A DNA stretch of 64,000 nucleotides from Acidithiobacillus sulfurivorans (lineage in GTDB: Bacteria; Pseudomonadota; Gammaproteobacteria; Acidithiobacillales; Acidithiobacillaceae), in NCBI RefSeq assembly GCF_018853815.1, contig NZ_JAAOMP010000096.1, positions 62,001 to 126,000 on the forward strand, given 5' to 3'. Shown here piece by piece: positions 44,961-55,519 of this stretch. The position numbers and the translations under genes were made by a program. Position 1 is the stretch's first letter. Each line of letters begins with the position of its first letter. The notes beneath the pieces are model-generated. The model saw nothing but the letters and a program-made list of their open reading frames with translations. It did not search any database and was not told the origin of the DNA.

Positions 44961-46097
44961 ATGTCTGCCACCTCTTCTGCAATACTCGCGGAAAAACGCC
45001 TGCTGGTCACCGGTGCCGCCGGTTTTATTGGCAGCAATTTTTGTCACTACTGGCTGAAGAACCATCCTCAAGGGATTCTGGCCGCTTACGATGTCCTCAG
45101 CTACGCCGGTAACCACCATAATCTTGACGGACTGGAATCGCATCCCGGCTTTCACTTTGTTCAGGGTGACATTAATGATGCGGCATTGGTTGAAAGCAGC
45201 CTGCGTGCCCATGACATCAATGTCATTGTGCACTTTGCTGCGGAAAGCCACGTCGATCGCTCCATTCATGACCCTGATGCTTTTATCCAGACCAATATCG
45301 TCGGCACCCATACGCTCCTCAAAATGGCGAAATCTCTCTGGCTGGATGGCCCTGAAGGCCCTGTTCCCCATCGTTTTCATCATATTTCCACTGATGAAGT
45401 TTACGGCACCCTCGGACCCAAAGACCCTGCCTTTCGCGAAGACACGCCTTATGCGCCCAATTCTCCCTATGCCGCCAGCAAGGCGGGCTCCGACCATCTG
45501 GTCCGTGCCTATCAGCATACCTACGGATTAAGCACGACGACCAGCAACTGCTCCAATAATTACGGACCTTATCATTTTCCCGAAAAACTTATCCCCCTCA
45601 TCATCGTCAATATTCTTCACAATAAAGCCCTGCCCATTTACGGTGATGGTCAGCAGATTCGCGACTGGCTATATGTGGAAGATCACTGCCGGGGAATCGT
45701 CGCCATTCTTGAACAGGGCCGGGAAGGCGAAAGCTACAATATTGGTGGTTGTAACGAATGGGCCAATATCGACATTGTGCAACTGGTCTGCCGGAAGATG
45801 GATGCACTATTCGCCAGCAATCCCCGCTGGTCGGAGCAATACCCCCAAGCCGCCCCTGCGCTGGGACGCAACAGCGAAGAACTGATTCAGTATGTCCGTG
45901 ACCGCCCCGGCCATGATCGCCGCTATGCCATTGATGCGGACAAAATCACCCGGGAATTGGCTTTTGAACCTGCGGTGGATTTTCCCACCGGCATTCAGCG
46001 CACCATCCTCTGGTACCTGGAGCATCCGCAATGGTGGCAACAGGTCATGGATGGCAGTTATCGTCACTGGCTCGATACTCAGTACGGAGCTGTCTAG
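44961..46097 (+). CDS. rmlB: dTDP-glucose 4,6-dehydratase
   Basis: The second step of dTDP-rhamnose synthesis (RfbB), 378 aa. The NAD loop is VTGAAGFIGSNF, the catalytic Thr/Asp/Glu region is HISTDEVYGTLG, and YAASKAGSDHLV gives the Tyr-x3-Lys pair. SNCSNNYGPYHFPEKLIPL and RDWLYVEDHC are conserved. It ends 7 nt before the convergent def stop, so little room exists for a terminator. This completes the A, B, C, D set needed to convert glucose 1-phosphate to dTDP-L-rhamnose. Confidence 0.97.
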   Translation: MSATSSAILAEKRLLVTGAAGFIGSNFCHYWLKNHPQGILAAYDVLSYAGNHHNLDGLESHPGFHFVQGDINDAALVESSLRAHDINVIVHFAAESHVDRSIHDPDAFIQTNIVGTHTLLKMAKSLWLDGPEGPVPHRFHHISTDEVYGTLGPKDPAFREDTPYAPNSPYAASKAGSDHLVRAYQHTYGLSTTTSNCSNNYGPYHFPEKLIPLIIVNILHNKALPIYGDGQQIRDWLYVEDHCRGIVAILEQGREGESYNIGGCNEWANIDIVQLVCRKMDALFASNPRWSEQYPQAAPALGRNSEELIQYVRDRPGHDRRYAIDADKITRELAFEPAVDFPTGIQRTILWYLEHPQWWQQVMDGSYRHWLDTQYGAV

Positions 46098-46104
46098 GTT
46101 CTGG

Positions 46105-46614
46105 TTATTGGGATTTCTGGTAATTTTTGCGGCGAAACAGGTCGGTTTTTCGTGACACCAGGCGGTCCAGAAACAGAAATCCGTCCAGATGGTCCATTTC
46201 ATGCTGCACCGCCCGTGCCTCAAAGCCTTCACATTCATAACTGCGCTCGCGTCCCAACACGTCCTGGGCCTGCACCTGAATGCGCTCGGCGCGGATAACA
46301 TTGCCGGTAAAATCCGGGACCGACATACAGCCCTCGCGGCCCACCGCCATTCCTTCCCAGGCCATCAGTTCGGGGTTGATGAGCACCATCAGACCATGGC
46401 AATCCTCCCCCAGTTTGGGGCGCACATCGACAATGACAATACGCTGATGGCGATCCACCTGAGGGGCGGCAATACCGACGCCCCCCGGACCGGCGTACAT
46501 GGTTTCGGTCAAATCCCCGATAAATTTTTGCAGTTCATCGTCAAAAACCTGGACGGCTTCGGCCTTGCGCTGCAGACGCGCATCGGGATAGGTGAGGATG
46601 GACAGTACCGCCAT
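46105..46614 (-). CDS. def: Peptide deformylase
   Basis: Removes the formyl group from nascent N-terminal Met and releases formate. The 169-aa protein has the three catalytic motifs: GVGIAAPQV, EGCMSVPD with the metal-binding Cys, and QHEMDHLDG with the two His ligands and the catalytic Glu. Its start overlaps the ACT-domain gene stop by 1 nt, placing it last in the rluD-to-def operon. The usual partner fmt is not adjacent. Confidence 0.96.
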   Translation of the reverse strand: MAVLSILTYPDARLQRKAEAVQVFDDELQKFIGDLTETMYAGPGGVGIAAPQVDRHQRIVIVDVRPKLGEDCHGLMVLINPELMAWEGMAVGREGCMSVPDFTGNVIRAERIQVQAQDVLGRERSYECEGFEARAVQHEMDHLDGFLFLDRLVSRKTDLFRRKNYQKSQ

Positions 46615-47135
46615 CAGAATACGGCCGCTTCGATGGGGTGGACACCCACTTCTACCCCTTCTTTTTCCCGCAGGGGCAAAACCGCCTTGCGCACGCTTTC
46701 AATGCCATCGGGGGCATAGCCCTGAATGACCATGACGTACAGTGGCCGCTCGGCGCTTCCGGAGCTTTCGCTTTCCAGATCAATCACATTAAAACCGATG
46801 GCGGCCAAGGCGCCGGTCACCCCGGCCACAATACCCGGATGATCTGCCCCATAAACTGTGACCCGGGTGTTGGGGAGATCTGCCGCGACCGCAACACTGG
46901 AAATAGGATCCAGGTGTACCCGTAAATTCAGGCGCTTGATGGCAGGGTCCAGGGCCATTTCCACGGAGCCCAGGTCTCTGCTGTAGTCAATGACCTGCAT
47001 GATGGTGAAATAACCGCCCAGACGCATCATGGAAGCGTCACCAATGGAGCAGTCCGCCGTAAACAGCGCCTGGGTGACAGCTGCGACAATACCGGGGCGA
47101 TCTTCGCCGATGACGGTGAGAAGCGCTTGACTCAT
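46614..47135 (-). CDS. Tandem ACT-domain regulatory protein (GcvR-like)
   Basis: The 173-aa protein consists of two ACT domains, about 4-75 and 90-160, and nothing else. GEDRPGIVAAVTQAL and GADHPGIVAGVTGAL are the paired ligand-loop motifs. GcvR of E. coli has this layout and modulates the glycine cleavage activator in response to glycine. Here the gene overlaps mtnB by 4 nt and def by 1 nt inside a methionine-salvage operon, so an amino acid or one-carbon signal is a fair guess. No GcvA homologue is in the window. Confidence 0.82.
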   Translation of the reverse strand: MSQALLTVIGEDRPGIVAAVTQALFTADCSIGDASMMRLGGYFTIMQVIDYSRDLGSVEMALDPAIKRLNLRVHLDPISSVAVAADLPNTRVTVYGADHPGIVAGVTGALAAIGFNVIDLESESSGSAERPLYVMVIQGYAPDGIESVRKAVLPLREKEGVEVGVHPIEAAVF

Positions 47136-47761
47136 GCCTGAACTCCTATAGCGAGGGCTTTAGCCTGTACGAGATAACGAAAACAATATTCCAGCAATTC
47201 CAGGTGATGGCGTGCAGACAACAAATCACCGCCCCAGGCAGTGACGCCATGCTGGTGAATCAGCGCGCCGGGCACCGGGGGAATGGCTTGCGCAAAAACA
47301 GTATCCATTTCTTTGGCAATGCGGGCAACGTCCTGATGATTGGCAAAAACCGGCAGATCTATTTCGGGTTCCGAATCGGGAATCCCCAGTCCCTTGAGCA
47401 TCTCCAGGGGCGGCAGACGGAGTTGCCCGTTTCTGGCGAAATGTCCGCAGAGATTGGCCTCAATGGAATGCACATGAAAAACCACCCGGGCTTCAGGAAT
47501 ATGTTGATAAATCACCTGATGGATGGAAGTTTCAGCCGAAGGTTTACGTCCGCTGGCAGCAAGCAGTACCTCCCCCTGGAGGTTTACGGAAACAAAATCT
47601 TCGGTATCCAGCAAATCCTTGGGACGGCCACTGGCAGTTATCCAGAAAGTCTCTTCAGCCATGCGCGCCGATAAATTACCTGCTGTTCCCAGCATCCAGC
47701 CTCTTTCATAAAAGCTTCGGGCAGCCAGTGCCAGCCCCTGTCGCAAATTTTCATGGTGCAT
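47132..47761 (-). CDS. mtnB: Methylthioribulose-1-phosphate dehydratase
   Basis: Dehydrates methylthioribulose 1-phosphate to the diketone in methionine salvage. The 209-aa protein is a class II aldolase-fold enzyme. GTAGNLSAR at the N-terminus, the zinc pair in VFHVHS and the third His in LIHQHGV are present. The ATG at 47761 follows GGAAGGAGGG. The open frame reaches 48118, but that extension lies inside mtnX in another frame and is not coding. It overlaps mtnX by 11 nt and the ACT gene by 4 nt. Confidence 0.93.
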   Translation of the reverse strand: MHHENLRQGLALAARSFYERGWMLGTAGNLSARMAEETFWITASGRPKDLLDTEDFVSVNLQGEVLLAASGRKPSAETSIHQVIYQHIPEARVVFHVHSIEANLCGHFARNGQLRLPPLEMLKGLGIPDSEPEIDLPVFANHQDVARIAKEMDTVFAQAIPPVPGALIHQHGVTAWGGDLLSARHHLELLEYCFRYLVQAKALAIGVQA

Positions 47762-48407
47762 CGGCACCCTCCTTCCACCAACCGCGTGCAGCCAGTGCCG
47801 CATTGACATCATCCAGCGTTTCAAAGGGAATGAAAGCCTTGCCTTCCTCCTGCAGATATTGCGCCAGCCGATCACGGGCACAAACCAGAGGGCAGTCGCG
47901 CGCCACCCGCAGATCAGTGATGGAATCGCCAATGCAGAGCGCCGTCCCGGGCTGATAATGGGCGAGCACCTGACGTTTGGCCACCAGTTCATGCGCATCC
48001 TGCCAGGGCGAAAAAACCCGCAAATTCGGGCCGGAGCAATCCACTTCCAGCCCGTGAATCGCATGAATATCGGCGCGATAAGGTTCCAGGACGATTTCTG
48101 CCATGCGGGTAAAGCCACCTGTCACCACAATAAAAGGCACAGCCGCCTGGCGGGCGGAAGCCAGTAAATGTTCCAAACCGGGACGCAAGGCTGTACCCCG
48201 AACAAAATCTTCCATTTCCGGCCAGCGTTGGGACGGAATGCCTTCCAGGATCCGGGGTAATCCTTCCCGCAGACTCAAGCGTTGCGCATAAATTTCCGGA
48301 AGAACCTGCGCAGCAGTCTCCGGGGCGAAATGCCGCATCAAGGCCACAAAAATCTCCTGCTCCGTGATGGTTCCATCAAAGTCACAGAAAATGGCTTTGG
48401 ACAGCAT
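47751..48407 (-). CDS. mtnX: 2-hydroxy-3-keto-5-methylthiopentenyl-1-phosphate phosphatase
   Basis: A HAD-superfamily phosphatase, 218 aa from the ATG at 48407, which overlaps the mtnW stop as TGATG; an ATG at 48422 is also in frame. Motif I is FCDFDGT with the nucleophile Asp, motif II is VVTGGF, and motif IV is CIGDSITDL. This fits MtnX, which acts just after the MtnW enolase in organisms that lack the fused MtnC. Position between mtnW and mtnB supports this specific role over a generic HAD phosphatase. Confidence 0.9.
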   Translation of the reverse strand: MLSKAIFCDFDGTITEQEIFVALMRHFAPETAAQVLPEIYAQRLSLREGLPRILEGIPSQRWPEMEDFVRGTALRPGLEHLLASARQAAVPFIVVTGGFTRMAEIVLEPYRADIHAIHGLEVDCSGPNLRVFSPWQDAHELVAKRQVLAHYQPGTALCIGDSITDLRVARDCPLVCARDRLAQYLQEEGKAFIPFETLDDVNAALAARGWWKEGADAP

Positions 48408-49579
48408 CAGGCAGCCCCCCATTTTTCCACGGCCGTGCGCAAAGGTCCGGCGGGCAGATCAGACAGTTTCAGGGAAGCTCCCTCCTGCCAGCGTTCCAGC
48501 CCTTCATGAAAGGCCAGCACGCCGCTGGAGGGTCCCATGGGATGATCCATAATCCCGGTCCCCGCGTTGAGAATAACCTCGGGGCCGTAATCTTCCAGAA
48601 TGGCGCTCAACATACCGGGGTGCACCCCCGCAGAGGGAACTGGCGCTACGCCCCGCGCCCGTAAGGCCGCAACAATGGCCTGCTCATCCGCCTCCGGAAA
48701 AGGCAAGCTGCCATAATGGGCAGGATAAAGAACCGCATCTGCACCAGCATAGGACATCGCCGTCCCCAGCACGGCCGCATAGGCAAAACCATAATCGGGT
48801 GCAGCGCACCAGGCCCCAGCCAGGGCCGGATGCGCAAAAATCGGGACATTCACTTCCGGATCTGCTGCCAGGGCTTCCAGCATGGGGAATCCATAGGCAA
48901 GCACATTCAGGAGCAAGGCATTGGCCCCCCGGTCAGCCAACTGCCGGGCCAGTTCCTGAACCTGCCGGGCATCTCCGGAAAGATTCATGGCGTAGAGTAA
49001 ATCCCGCCCGGTCCGATCGCGACGCGCCTCAATAATGGGTGCACAGGCTTCCCAGCGGGCCAGCGTAGCAGCCGAAGGCAGGTCCGGCAGAATTTCATCA
49101 TCTTTGATGATATCCAGACCGGCCATCGCCACTTCTGCCAGAATTTCGGCATGATCCTCAGCACTCAGCCCCAGAGCGGGCTTGAAAATGGCCATAATCA
49201 GGGGGCGTTCCGCTACGTTCAGTTTTTCGCGGATACCCGCCAGACCAAAGCGACAAGATTGCCCATACTCGGCGGGTAAGCGTATGGCCATGACCTTGGC
49301 CGGACCCGCCAGAGAATATTTCCCGAATATCATGGTCAGCAGACTACCCATGCGTCCATCCACATTTTCGGCGGGAAAACGGATGGTGGCCAGGTGTCGT
49401 CCCTCGGGTAATTCATGCAATGCCAGTACTTCAGCGAGATGCCCCCGAAGCTGTTCTTCCCGATGCTGAAAACGCGCGTCCCAGCTTCCTGCAGTCTGCC
49501 CGATGGCAATGGCCTGAGCCTGCCGCTGCGCATCGACCCCGGCAGGAAACTGGTAATCCACCTCGATGTAGCCACTCAT
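48407..49579 (-). CDS. mtnW: RuBisCO-like protein, probable 2,3-diketo-5-methylthiopentyl-1-phosphate enolase
   Basis: A 390-aa form IV RuBisCO homologue starting at the ATG at 49579, whose ATGA overlaps the mtnD stop. The metal-site segment is present as IIKDDE, with K159 as the carbamylation candidate and D161/E162 as metal ligands. FKPALGLS holds the conserved first catalytic Lys region. The C-terminal barrel part has AGVHPGM and NAGTGIMDHP in place of the photosynthetic loop motifs, so it should not fix CO2. Its place between mtnD and mtnX argues for the methionine salvage enolase. Confidence 0.9.
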   Translation of the reverse strand: MSGYIEVDYQFPAGVDAQRQAQAIAIGQTAGSWDARFQHREEQLRGHLAEVLALHELPEGRHLATIRFPAENVDGRMGSLLTMIFGKYSLAGPAKVMAIRLPAEYGQSCRFGLAGIREKLNVAERPLIMAIFKPALGLSAEDHAEILAEVAMAGLDIIKDDEILPDLPSAATLARWEACAPIIEARRDRTGRDLLYAMNLSGDARQVQELARQLADRGANALLLNVLAYGFPMLEALAADPEVNVPIFAHPALAGAWCAAPDYGFAYAAVLGTAMSYAGADAVLYPAHYGSLPFPEADEQAIVAALRARGVAPVPSAGVHPGMLSAILEDYGPEVILNAGTGIMDHPMGPSSGVLAFHEGLERWQEGASLKLSDLPAGPLRTAVEKWGAA

Positions 49580-50127
49580 AAACCGTGAAAACTCTGCAAG
49601 GGACGATCCGTATAATGGGGAGTCCATCCGCCTTGGGCGCTGAAGTAACGGACCGCCTTGATCCGCTGGAGTTGATTGAGACGGAACCAGTGCTCCACAT
49701 CAGCCGGGACATGAATATAATCGCCTGCCATCACCGTCAGCTCGACCTGCTGCGCATCGGGCAGCACAAAGCCAAAAACCCCTTCGCCATCGACGATGTA
49801 ACGCACCTCTTCATCATCATGGGTGTGAATCCGATGAAAACGGGCGTTGAGTGCCTCCAGCTGGGGGTGACCGGGATAGAGCACTACCAGATCCCGGTCC
49901 TGGTACCCTTTTTCAGATTGTAAGCGCCGAAACACCGCATCCAGAGCCCCCAGCAGCTTTTCCTGATCGTCGCCACTGAGTTCTGCCTGGGCCAACAGGG
50001 AGCGGCTGCTGTCCGTTGCGGGAACAGGAAGCTTTTCCAGAAGCACACCCAGCGGAGCCAACAGCCCGGCAATGATGTCCGGGTCCGTAACCAGCGCCGG
50101 ATCACCGGCTCTGCGTAAAGTCGCCAT
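49576..50127 (-). CDS. mtnD: Acireductone dioxygenase
   Basis: A 183-aa cupin that oxidizes acireductone. With Fe it gives formate and 2-keto-4-methylthiobutyrate, the methionine precursor. Metal ligands are in HTHDDEEVRYIVDGEG (His, His, Glu) and in HVPADVEHW (His). The first 60 residues are variable. It lies 6 nt after pgeF and overlaps mtnW by 4 nt. mtnA, mtnP and the final aminotransferase are not in the window. Confidence 0.93.
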   Translation of the reverse strand: MATLRRAGDPALVTDPDIIAGLLAPLGVLLEKLPVPATDSSRSLLAQAELSGDDQEKLLGALDAVFRRLQSEKGYQDRDLVVLYPGHPQLEALNARFHRIHTHDDEEVRYIVDGEGVFGFVLPDAQQVELTVMAGDYIHVPADVEHWFRLNQLQRIKAVRYFSAQGGWTPHYTDRPLQSFHGL

Positions 50128-50133
50128 GATGAC

Positions 50134-50883
50134 TTATTCCCTCCAGATCAAAGATGCCATTCGTCCGGTCACTGCATCCCGCCGGTACGAAAAAAATTCG
50201 GTATCACTGAAAGTACACAGGCCCCCACCATAAATGGCCGTGGCCCCAACCCGTTGCAGGCGCTGCCGGGCAAGCTGATAAATGTCCGCCAGCCAGCGAT
50301 CCCCTACCCCCGCACGAAAGGCGCTGACAGCCTGCGGATCTTCCGCAACAAAAGCTGCCCTCAACTCCGGACCCACTTCAAAAGCCTCGGGCCCAATGGC
50401 TGGACCCAAGTATATCAGAACTTCCTTGCCAGGCACTGCCAGAGCCGCCACCCCTTTTTCGAGAATACCGGCCAGCAGACCCCGCCAACCGGCGTGAAAG
50501 GCTCCAAGATGCTGGCCATCACGACTGCAAGCCAACACCGGCAGACAATCAGCAGTCAACACCGCCAACACTTGCCCCGCAAGATGGGTCACCGCCCCAT
50601 CGGCTTCGGGAAGCGGAGAGAGGTCTTGAGTAGCTGGAATCTGCAGCAATTCCGTACCATGTACCTGGCGCAGCCATTGTGGTTCCTGGGGTAATTTCAG
50701 CAAGGCACGAAGTTGCTCGCGGTTTTTGGCCACGGCCTGACCCACATCACCGACATGATCACCCAGATTGAAGGAATGATAAGGACCTTCACTGCAACCC
50801 CCGTTACGTCGGGTGATCGCGCTATGCACTCCCGCTGGCAGCGGCCAGTCGGGGATTAGAATAGATGGTGCATCAGTGGGCAC
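50134..50883 (-). CDS. pgeF: PgeF/YfiH (LACC1-type) purine nucleoside phosphorylase family protein
   Basis: The 249-aa protein is long annotated as a polyphenol oxidase. SFNLGDHVGD, WLRQVHGTELL, LTADCLPVL with the Cys ligand, and GAFHAGWRGLLAGI with the His ligand are family motifs. Homologues including human LACC1 act on adenosine and can phosphorolyse methylthioadenosine. YfiH also has a reported role in peptidoglycan fidelity. It overlaps rluD by 11 nt, as in E. coli, but here mtnD follows after only 6 nt. A methylthioadenosine phosphorylase role feeding the mtn genes is an attractive inference. Confidence 0.88.
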   Translation of the reverse strand: MPTDAPSILIPDWPLPAGVHSAITRRNGGCSEGPYHSFNLGDHVGDVGQAVAKNREQLRALLKLPQEPQWLRQVHGTELLQIPATQDLSPLPEADGAVTHLAGQVLAVLTADCLPVLACSRDGQHLGAFHAGWRGLLAGILEKGVAALAVPGKEVLIYLGPAIGPEAFEVGPELRAAFVAEDPQAVSAFRAGVGDRWLADIYQLARQRLQRVGATAIYGGGLCTFSDTEFFSYRRDAVTGRMASLIWRE

Positions 50884-51832
50884 GGCGGGCCTGCCGCAAC
50901 AAATCCAGCAGTTTTTCCATTTCCTCCGGAAGCGGACTTTCCCAACTCATCAACTCTTCCGTTTCCGGATGGTACAACTTCAAGCGCCAGGCATGCAGGG
51001 CCTGACGCCGAAACTGCTGCCAGTAAGCCAAGCCTTCAGCATCCAGTCCCTGGGGCACGCTCATGCGCCCCCCATATACCGGGTCCCCGACCAACGGATG
51101 GCCAATATGGGTCATGTGCACCCGAATCTGATGGGTGCGCCCGGTCGCCAGACGCAAACGCAGGAAGCTGTGGCGGGGGAAGCGCTCCACCAGACGAAAA
51201 TCGGTTTGTGCCGGGCGCCCGTCGGCACGCACGGTCATCCGCAGCCGATCATGGGCATGGCGGCCAATGGGCTCATCCACCCGACCACCACCGGTCATCG
51301 GGCCATTCACCAGGGCCAGATACTCCCGGTGCATGGTATGGTCACCCAACTGGTCTATCAGCGACTGCCGCGCCATTTCGGTTTTGGCCACTACCAGCAA
51401 GCCGGTGGTGTCCTTGTCCAGGCGATGGACAATACCACCCCGAGGCAAATAGGCGTTATCCGGCAGATGCGCCAGCACCCCGTTCACCAAGGTACCATCC
51501 GCATGGCCGGCACCGGGATGAGTCAGCTGCCCGGCCGGTTTGTGGAGGACCAGAATATGCGCATCTTCATACATAATATGCAGAGGAATATCCTGGGCCA
51601 GCCAGACACTGGGTTCGCTTTCCGGCCAATCAATGTCTACCGCTTCGCCGCCCTGAATGCGCAGGCTGGGTTTTTCGACGGCGCCGTTCACTCGAATATG
51701 GCCGTCTTTCAACAGGGTCTGGATCCGGCTGCGGCTGATGTCCGGAAGCAGGCCACTCAAAACCGCATCCAGTCGTTCACCGGCTTGATCCACTGGCAAA
51801 ATCATGGGAAGTCCCGTAGTATCGTCGCTCAT
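50873..51832 (-). CDS. rluD: 23S rRNA pseudouridine synthase RluD
   Basis: Converts helix 69 uridines (1911, 1915, 1917 in E. coli) to pseudouridine. The 319-aa protein has an N-terminal S4 domain (about 18-75) and the RluA-type catalytic core with HRLDKDTTGLLVVAK, whose Asp is the nucleophile. RLATGRTHQIRVHM is also typical. It diverges from bamD with 28 nt between start codons, the same pairing as in E. coli, and heads the eight-gene operon ending in def. Confidence 0.95.
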   Translation of the reverse strand: MSDDTTGLPMILPVDQAGERLDAVLSGLLPDISRSRIQTLLKDGHIRVNGAVEKPSLRIQGGEAVDIDWPESEPSVWLAQDIPLHIMYEDAHILVLHKPAGQLTHPGAGHADGTLVNGVLAHLPDNAYLPRGGIVHRLDKDTTGLLVVAKTEMARQSLIDQLGDHTMHREYLALVNGPMTGGGRVDEPIGRHAHDRLRMTVRADGRPAQTDFRLVERFPRHSFLRLRLATGRTHQIRVHMTHIGHPLVGDPVYGGRMSVPQGLDAEGLAYWQQFRRQALHAWRLKLYHPETEELMSWESPLPEEMEKLLDLLRQARRAH

Positions 51833-51860
51833 GGCTCGCCACTATAGACTATTGTCCTTC

Positions 51861-52607
51861 ATGCGCAAACGCTTACTTATTTCATTTTGTTGTACTGCCA
51901 TTCTGGCTGGTTGTGCCAGCACTCCCCACAAAGGCGATCAGACTGCGGAAACCCATGCTTCGGCTGCACAAATGTATCAGCCCGCCAAGCAAGCCATGGA
52001 ACGCGGGGATTACACCTCGGCCATTCGTCATTATGAAGAACTGGAAACCCGCTATCCCTACGGTCCCTATGCTGAACAGGCACAACTGGATACTGCTTAC
52101 AGTTACTACAAGAGTGGCGATTCCGAAGCCGCTGCAGCAGCAGCCGAACGCTTCATCAAACTGCATCCGGCTAACCCCCATGTGGATTATGCCTGGTATT
52201 TGAAAGGCATCGCCTACTATGAAGGCATCCAGGGCGCTGAATGGAATCCCAAACCCGCCGAAGAAGCCTTTAGCACTCTACAAACGCTGGCCACACGGTG
52301 GCCCCATAGTCCCTATGCTGTCGATGCCCGTCTGCGCATGGCCAAAATCATCGACATTCTCGGCAAGCGCAATCTGGACATCTGCAAGTTCTATTATGTG
52401 CGCCACGCTTACGTTGCGGCGGCCAATCGCTGTGATAACGTGGTTACCCGCTACCAGCTCAGCCCTTCAAGGAAAGAAGCCCTGTACTACCTGGTCCGCT
52501 CCTACCGGCATCTTAACCTCCAGAATCAGGCGGAAACCGTACGCAAGGTGCTCGCCTACAACTACCCCAAAAGCAAATATCTGGGCGATCTGGGCACAGG
52601 CAACTGA
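51861..52607 (+). CDS. bamD: Outer membrane assembly lipoprotein BamD
   Basis: An essential lipoprotein of the BAM complex, 248 aa from the ATG at 51861. The signal peptide ends in the lipobox LAGC, with Cys18. The mature part is a series of TPR-like helical repeats, including YGPYAEQAQLDTAYSYY and HVDYAWYLKGIAYY, which are characteristic of BamD. In-frame ATGs at 51804 and 51831 would place extra residues before the signal peptide and overlap the rluD region, so they are rejected. A hairpin at 52629-52648 follows. Confidence 0.93.
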   Translation: MRKRLLISFCCTAILAGCASTPHKGDQTAETHASAAQMYQPAKQAMERGDYTSAIRHYEELETRYPYGPYAEQAQLDTAYSYYKSGDSEAAAAAAERFIKLHPANPHVDYAWYLKGIAYYEGIQGAEWNPKPAEEAFSTLQTLATRWPHSPYAVDARLRMAKIIDILGKRNLDICKFYYVRHAYVAAANRCDNVVTRYQLSPSRKEALYYLVRSYRHLNLQNQAETVRKVLAYNYPKSKYLGDLGTGN

Positions 52608-52628
52608 GCCGAATCAGGTGATCTCTGA

Positions 52629-52648
52629 GGGTGCAGCTGGCTGCACCC
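52629..52648. terminator. Bidirectional hairpin between bamD and glnB
   Basis: GGGTGCAG (52629-52636) and CTGCACCC (52641-52648) form a perfect 8-bp stem with a 4-base loop, in the 53-nt gap between convergent genes. No T-run follows on either side, so it may need Rho or act as an RNA stabilizer. Confidence 0.6.
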
Positions 52649-52660
52649 TGGTGAGCAGGA

Positions 52661-54646
<1,986 letters not shown>

Positions 54647-54647
<1 letters not shown>

Positions 54648-55519
54648 TAACGACTCAACAAAGCTGCGGCGCGCGTACCCAATTCAGCCGGAGAATGCAC
54701 ACAATGTACCCCCGCCGCCTCCAGTACCGCGTATTTTGCCGCAGCAGTTCCGGCATTGCCGTCGATGATCGCGCCAGCATGCCCCATACGCTTGCCCTTG
54801 GGCGCCGTTGATCCGGCAATAAAAGCCACCACTGGCTTGCTGACGCTGGACTGAATATAGTGGGCCGCTTCTTCTTCCATGCGTCCGCCGATTTCGCCAA
54901 CCATGATAATCAGCTCGGTTTGTGGATCGGCCTCAAAAAGCGCCAGAACCTCGACAAAACTCATGCCAATCAGTGGATCGCCGCCAATACCGACACAGGT
55001 ACTCTGGCCCAAACCCAGGCGAGTAGTCTGCTCAACCGCTTCGTAGGTCAGCGTACCGGAACGGGAGACAATGCCGACTTTACCCGGACGGTGGATGGAA
55101 CCCGGCATAATCCCGATTTTTGACTGTCCGGGAGTGATAATACCGGGACAGTTGGGACCAATCAGGCGCGCCGTCGAGCCCGCCAGATAGTGTTTCACCA
55201 TTAACATGTCATGCACCGGGATCCCCTCGGTAATGCAGACAATCAGTTCAATGCCCGCAGCAGCCGCTTCAATAATGGCATCGGCCGCAAAGGGGGAAGG
55301 CACATAAATCACACTGGCTTCGGCGCCGGTTTCCCGCACCGCATCAGCCACCGTATTAAAAACCGGCAAATCCAGATGGCGGCTACCCCCTTTTCCGGGC
55401 GTGACCCCGCCAACCATGCACGAACCGTAAGCCACGGCCTGCTGCGAATGAAAAGTTCCCTGCTTGCCGGTAAACCCCTGGCAGATAATACGGGTGTTCT
55501 GAGACAGCAATATGCTCAT
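54647..55519 (-). CDS. sucD: Succinyl-CoA synthetase alpha subunit
   Basis: The 290-aa CoA-binding subunit. [14 protein letters not shown] at the N-terminus, the SRSGTLTYE segment, and the phosphohistidine region [17 protein letters not shown] with the active His are intact. It follows a small membrane-protein gene with a 4-nt overlap, so sucC and sucD are separated by one extra frame. Without 2-oxoglutarate dehydrogenase it could run toward succinyl-CoA for biosynthesis. Confidence 0.97.

Noticed and set aside
47762-48118. N-terminal extension of the mtnB frame
   Set aside because: It overlaps mtnX in another frame, and a good ribosome-binding site with the family N-terminus is at 47761.
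48407-49579. True CO2-fixing RuBisCO large subunit
   Set aside because: Active-site loops typical of forms I to III are replaced, and the gene sits in a methionine salvage operon.
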